A stretch of 8,274 bases of DNA from an uncultured Pirellulales bacterium (GCA_947258835.1 CAMYJY010000084.1:1-8274), one strand, 5' to 3'; counted from the stretch's first letter, positions 1-5,867 are shown. A program made the numbers and translations. The notes: generated from the sequence alone by a model not told the origin.

Positions 1-30
1 GTCTTGACAATTAACTTTTCTATCCGCACG

Positions 31-255
31 TCATTCGACGATTTGTTTTTCCAGCATCTCCAACAGGCAATTCCAGGCACGGTCCTTTTTCCGTAGGTCA
101 TCAGCGCGATGAACCAGTTTGGAAATAGCCGCCTCGCTGACACCCCCAAATTGCTTGGCCAAGGCGCGGACGGGCTCATTGGATAACCGCCTGAGCAGGT
201 AGATGGCGACAATGCGTGGTTGGTTGTGACTCTCAAAATCGGGCTCACTCGACGC
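31..255 (-). pseudogene. C-terminal fragment of a REP-associated (RAYT/Y1-type) transposase
   Basis: The minus-strand frame is open for 74 codons, from just after a TAG at 258-256 to a TGA at 33-31, with no ATG, GTG or TTG start near its beginning. The peptide holds IVAIYLLRRLSNEPVRALAK, then QFGGVSEAAISKLVHRADDL, then a charged helix ending LLEMLEKQIVE. This is the pattern of the DnaA-like helix-turn-helix domain at the C-terminus of REP-associated tyrosine transposases: 'YLLRRL', a short helix, 'FGG.S..A.SK' as recognition helix, then R/K-rich 'KKD'. The catalytic HUH/Y1 part is absent. The neighbouring 123-aa gene overlaps its first codons in another frame, so the join looks like a recombination or deletion scar. 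The family call is from memory of the motif. It could also be a stand-alone DnaA-type HTH remnant. Confidence 0.55.
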
Positions 256-616
256 CTACTTCTTCCTCTTCTTTTTTAACTTGCTCTAGCCCTCGCTCCA
301 GCAATTGAGCGGCGACTTGCATTGGACTTACTTTCCGGCCTTCCCCACTTAAAGACTTCGCAAGCTCTCGAAGCTGTATAAGCGTCTCTTCTCTCATGGG
401 AACTTTCCTCGACAGTGACCAACTCGGGTCGGTAGGTCTCCCCGTGCCTTTCCCCTGACTAGGCCGCAAACGCTCACTCATAATCGCAGCGAGACGCGCA
501 GCCCCAACCGGACCATGCACGATTCCCTCAATAGGTTCCCCTACTCTACCTCCCATCCCCTTAGCAATCGACGCGATTCGTTGTTTCTTTGTATTTTTAG
601 GTTTCTTAGCCATCAT
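245..616 (-). CDS. Small protein with putative ribbon-helix-helix C-terminus, second gene of a two-gene cassette
   Basis: The protein has 123 aa and no named family that I recognise. The N-terminus is strongly basic (residues 3-20, many Lys). The middle, 34-69, is Gly/Pro/Ser-rich (HGPVGAARLAAIMSERLRPS, then GRPTDPSW). The C-terminus has the layout of a ribbon-helix-helix DNA-binding domain: a short strand (RKVPM, 70-74), helix 75-90 (REETLIQLRELAKSLS), the turn GEGRK, and helix 97-113 (SPMQVAAQLLERGLEQV), then an acidic tail. The listed start is a double ATG; the second (613-611) is better placed after the GAGGAAG-like ribosome site inside the upstream gene. The start overlaps the upstream gene's stop by about 10 bp, so translation is probably coupled. 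A DNA-binding antitoxin or autoregulator is an inference from fold and context. The middle of this gene is duplicated at 1130-1242. Confidence 0.7.
   Translation of the reverse strand: MMAKKPKNTKKQRIASIAKGMGGRVGEPIEGIVHGPVGAARLAAIMSERLRPSQGKGTGRPTDPSWSLSRKVPMREETLIQLRELAKSLSGEGRKVSPMQVAAQLLERGLEQVKKEEEEVGVE
411..522 (-). repeat. Left copy of a 112-bp near-identical direct repeat
   Basis: This segment, codons about 32-69 of the 123-aa gene, recurs in the same orientation at 1130-1242, an offset of 719 bp. By eye the copies differ by one substitution (502 versus 1221) and one single-base insertion (near 1236). They diverge abruptly on both sides. This is the in-frame, functional copy. Confidence 0.9.
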
Positions 617-1010
617 TCTCTTCCTCTAAGGGGAACCCTATCTCGACGAATTCATCATCGATGACATACGCCACAGCCCCCTGCTTCATTCCGGTTCCCA
701 TTTCATGCAAAAACTCTGAGAGGGTCTCCTGATGCTCCTCAATCGCATCAAGTGAGGTGTAGCACCATACGATGACCGGATTATCGAAAACAAGTTCGCC
801 TTCTCGTTCATCATCTCGCCACACTCCTCTCGCTTTCGGAAAGGCCGTCGCTCCGCCAAAACAATTTCCAAGTACTGCCAAGGCTCTCTCTACCCACTCG
901 TCTTGCTCTGGAACTTCGACGCCATAGCGGTCAGCGCTGGGAATGAAGAGTTGGAGCAGTGTTACTGCTCGTTTCGTCCCATCATTCTCGTCGTTTGATT
1001 TGCTATTCAT
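606..1010 (-). CDS. Small acidic protein of unknown function, first gene of the two-gene cassette
   Basis: The protein has 134 aa. I do not recognise a named family, but it resembles small uncharacterised bacterial proteins with a core of a hydrophobic strand plus 'P..D' (LLQLFIPSADRYG, 18-30), a helix with W39 and a conserved-looking 'LGNCFGGATAFP' (47-58), then 'RGVWRDDE' (61-68), a strand 'GELVFDNPVIVWCY' (71-84), a helix (86-105) and a final strand pair (112-127). No signal peptide or membrane segment is seen, so it is probably a cytosolic alpha/beta fold. The start ATG (1010-1008) has AGGAAG 4-9 nt upstream. A promoter with tandem palindromes precedes it, and the 123-aa gene follows with overlap. 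The order suggests an effector encoded first and a DNA-binding partner second, as in some reversed toxin-antitoxin pairs. That is inference only. Confidence 0.72.
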   Translation of the reverse strand: MNSKSNDENDGTKRAVTLLQLFIPSADRYGVEVPEQDEWVERALAVLGNCFGGATAFPKARGVWRDDEREGELVFDNPVIVWCYTSLDAIEEHQETLSEFLHEMGTGMKQGAVAYVIDDEFVEIGFPLEEENDG

Positions 1011-1055
1011 CCGCTTCCTTGCTCCTCGTGATGAGTGCCTCTTGCCCCCAGTTCA

Positions 1056-1084
1056 AGTATCGACCTTTTTGCCCAAAAAGTCAA
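1056..1084 (-). promoter_or_regulatory. Sigma70-like promoter of the two-gene cassette
   Basis: Read on the minus strand, TTGACT (1084-1079) is separated by exactly 17 bp from GATACT (1061-1056). The -35 matches the consensus at 5 of 6 positions and the -10 at 4 of 6. The expected transcription start is near 1049, giving a leader of about 40 nt that contains the AGGAAG ribosome site of the 134-aa gene. The 17-bp spacer contains most of one 16-bp palindrome and a second palindrome lies just upstream of the -35, so a bound repressor would occlude polymerase. Confidence 0.55.
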
Positions 1085-1101
1085 CCTTTTTGCCCAAAAA
1101 G
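1060..1101. repeat. Two tandem 21-bp repeats, each with a 16-bp palindrome (candidate operator)
   Basis: Copies at 1060-1080 and 1081-1101 differ at one base. Each contains the perfect palindrome CTTTTTGCCCAAAAAG in 7+2+7 form (1065-1080 and 1086-1101). The 21-bp period is two helical turns, so both sites face the same side of the DNA. One copy lies in the promoter spacer and the other abuts the -35 on its upstream side. This is the geometry expected of an autoregulatory operator for a ribbon-helix-helix or similar dimer. It could also be a dispersed REP-like element placed there by chance. Confidence 0.65.
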
Positions 1102-1129
1102 TTTTTCTCCGACGATAAACGCCTGAGGA

Positions 1130-1242
1130 GACAGTGACCAACTCGGGTCGGTAGGTCTCCCCGTGCCTTTCCCCTGACTAGGCCGCAAACGCTCACTCAT
1201 AATCGCAGCGAGACGCGCAGGCCCAACCGGACCATGGCACGA
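1130..1242 (-). pseudogene. Truncated duplicate of the middle of the 123-aa gene
   Basis: This is the right copy of the 112-bp repeat. On the minus strand it still encodes HGPVGPARLAAIMSERLRPS and on through GTGRPTDPSWSLS, with one Ala-to-Pro change relative to the intact gene. Neither the basic N-terminus nor the helix-helix C-terminus is present. Its coding sense runs straight into the promoter and operator of the intact cassette (1101-1056), and on its other side it meets the hairpin at 1246-1270. A 60-codon frame runs through it from 1263 to 1081, but most of its ends come from the hairpin and the 21-bp repeats. I read it as a remnant of a second cassette, not a gene. Confidence 0.75.
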
Positions 1243-1245
1243 GGA

Positions 1246-1270
1246 AAAAAAGGTTCCTGACACCTTTTTT
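1246..1270. repeat. REP-like hairpin (AAAAAAGGT stem)
   Basis: The sequence AAAAAAGGT-TCCTGAC-ACCTTTTTT forms a perfect 9-bp stem with a 7-nt loop. The core GGTGTCAGGAACC (minus strand) is a pattern I associate from memory with dispersed palindromes near RAYT transposases, which fits the transposase fragment at 31-255. On the plus strand the stem ends in six T, so it could also act as an intrinsic terminator, though the only gene it would terminate on that strand lies outside the window or does not exist. It forms the boundary between the duplicated segment and the PIN module. Confidence 0.6.
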
Positions 1271-1336
1271 CACACCAGATTGCTATGGCAGCATTGAATA
1301 GGGGTGGCTACTATATGCGCCTGGAGGAACCAAGTC

Positions 1337-1615
1337 ATGGCAACCGACCCGAACGATATCCAACTTACTGAAGAGCAACGCCAGCTCTTAGTCCAACGTG
1401 CCGAAGAAACGGGCAAGCCCGTGTCCGAACTGCTCGACGACCTGCTGGCCCAACCGAAACGCCCCCGTCGCGTCCCACGTGAAGGCGTGAGCATGCTCGA
1501 CGTGATGGCAGCACACGGCCTCGTGGGGGCGATGGAAGGCCCCGGAGACCTCAGTACAAACCCTAAGCATATGGAAGGTTTTGGCAAACCTCGTGGCAGA
1601 ACGGATACTGATTGA
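1337..1615 (+). CDS. Antitoxin of a PIN-domain (VapC-type) toxin-antitoxin module
   Basis: The protein has 92 aa from ATG 1337, chosen because GGAGG at 1323-1327 sits 9 nt upstream. An in-frame ATG at 1304 has no such site. The N-terminal part (8-38, IQLTEEQRQLLVQRAEETGK, then PVSELLDDLLA) looks like a small strand-helix-helix DNA-binding or dimerisation domain. A basic linker (41-48) follows. The C-terminal tail carries 'VSMLDVMAAHGLVG' and 'DLSTNPKHMEGFG' (71-83). In antitoxins of PIN toxins, a DLSTNP.YMEGFG tail is, as I recall, a typical toxin-facing segment. The stop overlaps the start of the downstream PIN reading frame by about 23 bp. It should neutralise the neighbouring RNase toxin and repress the operon. 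I see no convincing promoter upstream. Confidence 0.75.
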   Translation: MATDPNDIQLTEEQRQLLVQRAEETGKPVSELLDDLLAQPKRPRRVPREGVSMLDVMAAHGLVGAMEGPGDLSTNPKHMEGFGKPRGRTDTD

Positions 1616-2012
1616 CACGGGTCCACTTGTCGCCATCCTCGACAAACGAGACCAGCATCACGAGATTTGCAAGACGCACGCTTCGCGTCTTCCGGAAGTC
1701 TGGCTGACGTGCTGGCCAGTCATCACCGAAGCATGCTACTGACTTCGCAAACGTCCGAACTTGGTGGAGCGGCTCATCGAAATGGTTGATGAGGGGCACT
1801 ACGAATTGCTTGACATTCCGAGCGAAGAAATCACACAGGTCGGCGGCGTTCTAGCAAAATACCAAGACCAGCAGGTTGACCTCGCCGACGCCTGCCTGGT
1901 CCATCTTGCCGACCGTGAAGAAATCTGTACCGTGTTCACTGTCGACGGCCGACACTTTAATCTCTTTCGCACAGCCGACGGCCAGCCGTTACACTTGCTT
2001 CCCCATTTCTAG
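1593..2012 (+). pseudogene. vapC: PIN-domain ribonuclease toxin interrupted by an in-frame TGA
   Basis: The frame runs from GTG 1593 (overlapping the antitoxin end; GGAAGG at 1573-1578 upstream) to TAG at 2010-2012, 139 codons and the usual PIN-toxin length. It is broken only by TGA at 1740-1742 (codon 50). The expected acidic residues of the PIN active site are all present: D8 in ILIDTGPLVA, E46 in ITEACY, D96 and D99 in VDLADACLVHLA, and D118 in TVDGRHF. The stop lies right after EACY and before LRKRPN, where intact PIN proteins have a hydrophobic or Trp residue, so one base change (for example TGG to TGA) explains it. There is no frameshift. Either the toxin was recently inactivated, or the base is a sequencing error. 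Restart at TTG 1761 would give only the C-terminal half, without D8 and E46. Confidence 0.8.
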
Positions 2013-2065
2013 CCGTTTTACGGAAAGGAAGGAAAGTTTGAGTGCCCATGCCAAGTAAGGTGAGC

Positions 2066-4027
2066 TTACCGGTGGCTAGCGCCAACCGCTTTGCCGCCCC
2101 AATCACCACGCAGCCAATCGACAATCAATTCCAACGATTGGTCGTCCAGCTGATTCAAGCGCTCGTCCTGGTGCGGCCCGAAGGCGGGCATGCGATCATT
2201 CAAGTCACCATAAAATCGCTCGGCTGCCGGGGTGCGGATAAAATCAATCAGCCACTGCCGGCTCATGTAGCCGTCCAGCACCGGCGAGCCAATATCTTGC
2301 TGTGCGCCAAACGAGTGACAATCGGTGCAATTGGAGCCGCTCTCAAGCAGTTCGCCCAAACCACCTTCCAAGAGGGCCCTGCCCTCGGCAATGATGTGTT
2401 CGTCCCGAGCATCCACATCCGCTTGACTGGGCAAGTTGGCCTCTGCCGACAACGCAATGGCGATTTTTTGCATGGCCTCCACAATCCGCGCCCGGTCTTC
2501 GTCCGCTAGCTCCCCACCGAAACAGTCCTCGCAAATAAAATCAACCATTTCCGAGTTCGGCCCCTGGGGGCCAAATGGGGAACCTACGTAGCCGAAATAA
2601 TCAGCCCCCACGATTTGTGCTGGATCCAACAGCCCTTGAATCCAAGCACGGGTTCCGACGCCAAACAAATTCGGAGCGGTGGGCTGCGGGTTGATCAAAA
2701 AGGCCCGGTGGGGATCCGGCTGGGCGGGATGGAAATAGTTGTGACAACTCCCACAGTTTTTCTGGAACAGCCGGGGGCCTTGCAGGTAGGGATCGGCGTA
2801 GACCAGCGTCAACGCGCCCGTCGGCGGAATGCCCTGCTCCTGCGCCAAGGCGATAACCCGCTGGGTCTGGTGCTGGGCAGCTTGCCGGGCCTGCAAAAAG
2901 TTCTGGGAGGCCTTAAATGCGGCCCGGTTTTCCGGGGTATCCGCCAGACCACTTTCAGAAAACCGGGCGTCCGCCGCTCCCGCCAAGTAATCTGCTTGGA
3001 TCGCTTGGACCGTGAGCAAAGCAGCACCGCCCAACAGCCCTGCCAGCAACAACACGTTGCACAGATGGCCTTTCCGCGAGCGGCCGATCCAGGGCATACA
3101 AAACAACAGCCCCACCAGCAAGCCGGGCACGACGAAAGCACCCCACACCTCCAGTTCACCGGGAAACCATTTTAAGAATTGGAACAAAAACAAAAAATAC
3201 CACTCGGGTCGAGCCGCGTCGTAATTATTGGCCGGATCGGCCGGCGCCGTGAGCTCGGCACCGCCCGTATAAATCGTGACGCCCAACACGGCCACCAAAA
3301 TCCCCAGGGCCGCCACGCTATCCTGGAGTACCTGGTCGGGCCAAAACGTCGCCTCGGGTTTACGATAAGGCTGTTTGGGGGTGATTCCGTGTCGGCGAAA
3401 CAACACCACATGGACTACCAAAAAGGCCACCAAGGCCCCGGGCAACAGGCCCGCATGCAGGGCGAAGAAGCGCGTGAGGGTATGGTGACCGTAGGTCGGC
3501 CCCCCCACGGCCAGTTTTTTGATCGCCCCGCCAGCCCAGGGGGCCTGGCTGGCCAGCTCGGTCCCCACGTTGGTGGCCCAATAGCCCTTTTGATCCCAAG
3601 GCAACAGATACCCCGTGAAAGACAGCCCGAGCACCAGCAGCATCAGTACCAATCCCAACACGAAATTTAATTCGCGCGGCGCGCGGTAGGCCCCGTCCCA
3701 CACCACTTGGGCAAAATGAATCGCCAACAACACCACCATCGCCGACGACATATAATGGTGGATGCCGCGCAGTAGCCAGCCGCCGGTCATTTCGTATTGG
3801 ATGTAATAGACACTTTCCCAGGCCGTGTGGGTGCTGGGGCTGTAAGCCATCCACAAAAAAATGCCCGTGATGACCTGCGTCAGAAAGGCCACCACCAGGG
3901 TGCTGCCCCAGACGTAGCGCCAGCGTGCGCCACCGGGCACCCGTTCGTACAGCGCCTCGTGCAGCAGCTGTCGACAACCCGTCCGGTCATCCAGCCACTC
4001 GGTCAGGTTGGCAAGGTTTTTTTTCAT
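2066..4027 (-). CDS. Cytochrome b (b6-type) fused to a dihaem c-type cytochrome, quinol oxidoreductase subunit
   Basis: This 653-aa membrane protein transfers electrons from quinol through two b haems and on to c haems. Residues 1-345 combine cytochrome b6 and subunit IV, with about seven membrane helices (near 40-60, 94-114, 122-144, 187-210, 235-254, 292-312, 324-342). The b-haem ligands are probably H90/H104 and H191/H206. The 15-residue spacing of the second pair is the b6 type. PEWY at 274-277 is the quinol-oxidation-site motif. A charged linker (345-405) leads to two c-type domains with CGSCH (425-429) and CTDCH (567-571). MPAF at 613-616 is a likely Met ligand for the second, and M494 is possible for the first. 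A third CxxC (C499, C502) lacks the His. The C-terminal cytochrome replaces a separate c1 or f subunit. The start overlaps the Rieske stop (ATGA). Such b/c fusions are known to me from planctomycetes. Confidence 0.93.
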   Translation of the reverse strand: MKKNLANLTEWLDDRTGCRQLLHEALYERVPGGARWRYVWGSTLVVAFLTQVITGIFLWMAYSPSTHTAWESVYYIQYEMTGGWLLRGIHHYMSSAMVVLLAIHFAQVVWDGAYRAPRELNFVLGLVLMLLVLGLSFTGYLLPWDQKGYWATNVGTELASQAPWAGGAIKKLAVGGPTYGHHTLTRFFALHAGLLPGALVAFLVVHVVLFRRHGITPKQPYRKPEATFWPDQVLQDSVAALGILVAVLGVTIYTGGAELTAPADPANNYDAARPEWYFLFLFQFLKWFPGELEVWGAFVVPGLLVGLLFCMPWIGRSRKGHLCNVLLLAGLLGGAALLTVQAIQADYLAGAADARFSESGLADTPENRAAFKASQNFLQARQAAQHQTQRVIALAQEQGIPPTGALTLVYADPYLQGPRLFQKNCGSCHNYFHPAQPDPHRAFLINPQPTAPNLFGVGTRAWIQGLLDPAQIVGADYFGYVGSPFGPQGPNSEMVDFICEDCFGGELADEDRARIVEAMQKIAIALSAEANLPSQADVDARDEHIIAEGRALLEGGLGELLESGSNCTDCHSFGAQQDIGSPVLDGYMSRQWLIDFIRTPAAERFYGDLNDRMPAFGPHQDERLNQLDDQSLELIVDWLRGDWGGKAVGASHR

Positions 4028-4818
4028 GTGCTGGGGATCTTCTCTTGCCGGCCAGTCTGAAAATCAACAAAGGTGACCAATACCTCGTTCACCTGTGGTG
4101 TTGCAACCGATGACAACCCTTGTTGCCTGCGCACATTCCAGCGACCAACGGGAGCGGTCCCCTGCCCTCCGAGCGGTAGCTCGCTGTGGCTGGCGGCCCC
4201 GCCGCCCTCGCTGTGGCTGGCGGCCCCCCGGTCTAGCCGGGGGCGGGCTCTGCCGCCCTGTGGTGCGCCAGGGATATCCAGCGGGCGGAGCGCTACGGGC
4301 AACGTATCCATGTCACGAGGAGCAACTTCCTGATCCCCATGCGTCCGGCTGCCATCGAGATTAAAACGACTCGTATGGCAAGGGCAGGTAAATTTTTGGT
4401 CTGTCTCCGAGTAGCCCAGGGCACAGCCCGCATGAGGGCATTTGGCCGTGAAGGCCACGGGCAACTGTTCGCCAGGCTGGCGAATCAGGTACACGGAACC
4501 GATTTTTTGCGCCGCGTAGTGGTTCCAGGCATCGCGACGATCGGCAATTACCGGGAAGGCACGCGGCAGGCCATCATCCGGCACCTGACTCAGCAGGGCG
4601 ACCCGCACTTGCAGTGACTGACGACGGCGAAAGAGGGGAGAGAAAAAGGTAACCAGCCCAGCCGTCACGGGCCCCAACACGGCCAAACTGCCGGCCAACA
4701 CGGCTACGAAAGATCGGCGACTACGCCCGGGATCTGCTGGCGTCGCGCACTGCGGTCCGCCCGCTACGTTATTTGCCGCCGTTCCAGGCCGATTCGTATC
4801 CACCATCGCATGCTCCAT
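4024..4818 (-). CDS. Rieske [2Fe-2S] iron-sulfur protein of a bc-type complex
   Basis: The protein has 264 aa. It receives one electron from quinol and passes it to the c haem of the complex, acting on the periplasmic side of the membrane. A twin-arginine-like signal-anchor begins at SRRSFVAVLAG (33-43), followed by a hydrophobic helix to about 60. Cluster motif 1 is CPHAGC (127-132) and motif 2 is CPCHTSRF (145-152). Expected ligands are C127, H129, C145 and H148, with C132-C147 as the disulfide. Residues about 187-226 are a Gly/Ala/Ser-rich loop insertion with an internal repeat (see 4141-4260). The C-terminal strands (NEVLVTFVDFQTG) are intact. Two starts are possible. The ATG at 4806 (residue 5) has GGAG 6 nt upstream and a better leader from the promoter at 4838-4866, so it is probably the true start. 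Translation is coupled to the cytochrome b/c gene. Confidence 0.93.
   Translation of the reverse strand: MEHAMVDTNRPGTAANNVAGGPQCATPADPGRSRRSFVAVLAGSLAVLGPVTAGLVTFFSPLFRRRQSLQVRVALLSQVPDDGLPRAFPVIADRRDAWNHYAAQKIGSVYLIRQPGEQLPVAFTAKCPHAGCALGYSETDQKFTCPCHTSRFNLDGSRTHGDQEVAPRDMDTLPVALRPLDIPGAPQGGRARPRLDRGAASHSEGGGAASHSELPLGGQGTAPVGRWNVRRQQGLSSVATPQVNEVLVTFVDFQTGRQEKIPST
4141..4260 (-). repeat. GC-rich repetitive in-frame insertion inside the Rieske gene
   Basis: This stretch is visibly more GC-rich than its surroundings. A 21-bp unit occurs twice without mismatch at 4180-4200 and 4207-4227. The period is 27 bp, so the frame is kept and the protein reads GAASHSE-GG-GAASHSE (198-213). Next to it, 4225-4243 is a perfect hairpin, CCCCCGG-TCTAG-CCGGGGG, and 4171-4182 is GAGC-GGTA-GCTC. 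The palindromes plus tandem unit look like a REP-type element tolerated in a surface loop of the protein. Simple slippage expansion is the alternative. Confidence 0.6.
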
Positions 4819-4837
4819 CTCTGCGAATTCGTCGTGT

Positions 4838-4866
4838 ATTGTAAAACGATGGCTCTAGGGTGCCAA
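4838..4866 (-). promoter_or_regulatory. Strong sigma70-like promoter for the Rieske-cytochrome b/c pair
   Basis: On the minus strand TTGGCA (4866-4861) and TACAAT (4843-4838) are separated by exactly 17 bp, each with one mismatch to the consensus. The spacer contains the TAG stop of the nrnA-like gene. The expected transcription start is near 4831, only about 25 nt before the ATG at 4806. This suggests the respiratory genes are expressed independently of nrnA. The call rests on the sequence match only. Confidence 0.55.
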
Positions 4867-5841
4867 GGCGGAACGAATGGCGTCCAGCACCTCCTGCTGG
4901 GCTGACGACAGCGGTCCAGCATAGGACACGCCAGAGGCCGCCCGATGACCGCCGCCACCGAATCGCGCAGCAATTTCCCGTACATCAAAGTCGGTGCGAC
5001 TTCGCAAACTCACTTTGGTAACATTTTCGCTCAGCTCAACGAACAATACAGCCACTTCGCTGCCAGCCACCGTGTGCAGGATATTAATGGCATCCTCCGT
5101 ATCCGTGCTCTGAGCACCCGTATCACGAAAATCCTGCTGCGTCACGTACGTGGAGAGTAACCGTCCCCCGACGTCCGCCACCACGTGTTCGAGGATACGG
5201 GCTCGCAGATACAGGCGCGCCAGACTGTGTTGCTCGTAGAGGGCCGAAAAAATTGCCGGCGGATCCGCGCCCGCGCCCACCAAGCGGGATAAGGCCAAGA
5301 ACGTTTTCTCCTGCACGGAAGAAAATCGAAACCAGCCGGTATCCGTGGCAATCGCAGCAAAAAGTGGTGTCGCCATGGCGGAGGTGATGGTCACACCCAG
5401 CGCTTCCCCCAACTCCAAAATCAGACGCCCCGTGGCTGAGGCCGTCTCGTCTTTGAACGTAAGGGCCCCCAAATCATCCTGGCCCACATGGTGATCAATG
5501 ACTACCCGTTGGCCCGGAAATCCGCGGACGACCTCCGCCATCGGACCCAGCTGCACCCAGGCACTGGTATCCACCACAATCAGCACCGCCGCCGCGGATA
5601 TCTCAGCCGGCTGCACCGATTCGTGGAGCACACGGACGCGACCGTCAGGATCGATGAAGCCAATGTGCTCGGGCACGGCGTCGCCATTGGCAATGATGAC
5701 CTTTTTCCCCAAAGCCTCCAAAATCTGCGCCAGCGCCAGCTCACTGCCGACGGCATCGCAGTCGGCCCGACAGTGGCTCGTCAACACGAAGGATTCGTGC
5801 TGACGAATTAATTCACACAAAGGTTGCCAATCAATGTCCAT
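4855..5841 (-). CDS. nrnA: DHH/DHHA1 phosphoesterase, NrnA-like (oligoribonuclease / pAp phosphatase)
   Basis: The protein has 328 aa, normal for the NrnA branch of the DHH family. These cytosolic Mn-dependent enzymes degrade short RNA oligonucleotides and often dephosphorylate pAp. The N-terminal DHH domain shows motif I TSHCRADCDAVGSE (21-34; H23, D27 and D29 as metal ligands), motif II VVDTS (D91), motif III DHH (116-118) and motif IV ATDTGWFRF (D167). The C-terminal DHHA1 domain has the substrate-binding GGGGHRAASG (295-304). No membrane segment is present. The start ATG has no clear ribosome site. It lies 36 bp upstream of the Rieske gene and about 200 bp downstream of ribF on the same strand. 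The nrnA name is by family resemblance; c-di-nucleotide phosphodiesterase activity (GdpP/DhhP-like) is possible, but the extra domains of GdpP are absent. Confidence 0.9.
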   Translation of the reverse strand: MDIDWQPLCELIRQHESFVLTSHCRADCDAVGSELALAQILEALGKKVIIANGDAVPEHIGFIDPDGRVRVLHESVQPAEISAAAVLIVVDTSAWVQLGPMAEVVRGFPGQRVVIDHHVGQDDLGALTFKDETASATGRLILELGEALGVTITSAMATPLFAAIATDTGWFRFSSVQEKTFLALSRLVGAGADPPAIFSALYEQHSLARLYLRARILEHVVADVGGRLLSTYVTQQDFRDTGAQSTDTEDAINILHTVAGSEVAVLFVELSENVTKVSLRSRTDFDVREIAARFGGGGHRAASGVSYAGPLSSAQQEVLDAIRSALAP

Positions 5842-5867
5842 ACATCTGGCTCACAATAGATCGCTCA

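Noticed and set aside
943..1137. 64-codon plus-strand frame across the cassette promoter
   Set aside because: It consists of antisense coding and repeat sequence (the 'FLPKKSTFLPKK' part is the 21-bp repeat translated) and has no ribosome site.
1081..1263. 60-codon minus-strand frame through the duplicated fragment
   Set aside because: Its ends are made of the REP-like hairpin and the 21-bp repeats, and it has neither domain of the intact gene. It is better explained as a pseudogene remnant.
1280..1314. Possible promoter for the antitoxin (TTGCTA ... TACTAT)
   Set aside because: The spacing is 23 bp and alternatives match poorly, so I do not call it.
1740..1742. In-frame TGA as selenocysteine or tryptophan recoding
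   Set aside because: Other genes here use TGA as an ordinary stop (antitoxin, Rieske, 123-aa gene). PIN toxins do not need Sec at this position, and I see no obvious SECIS-like structure. A simple nonsense mutation is more economical.
2013..2069. Small hairpins (CCGT-TTT-ACGG at 2013-2023 and GTAAG/CTTAC at 2055-2069) as a bidirectional terminator
   Set aside because: The stems are only 4-5 bp and neither has a proper T-tract, so there is no support beyond chance.
2042..2509. 155-codon plus-strand open frame
   Set aside because: It is antisense to the c-type domains of the cytochrome b/c gene, with no ribosome site or recognisable motif. It is a shadow frame of GC-rich coding DNA.
3179..3670. 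163-codon plus-strand open frame
   Set aside because: It lies entirely opposite the cytochrome b membrane region, whose haem ligands and PEWY motif are clear. No independent support.
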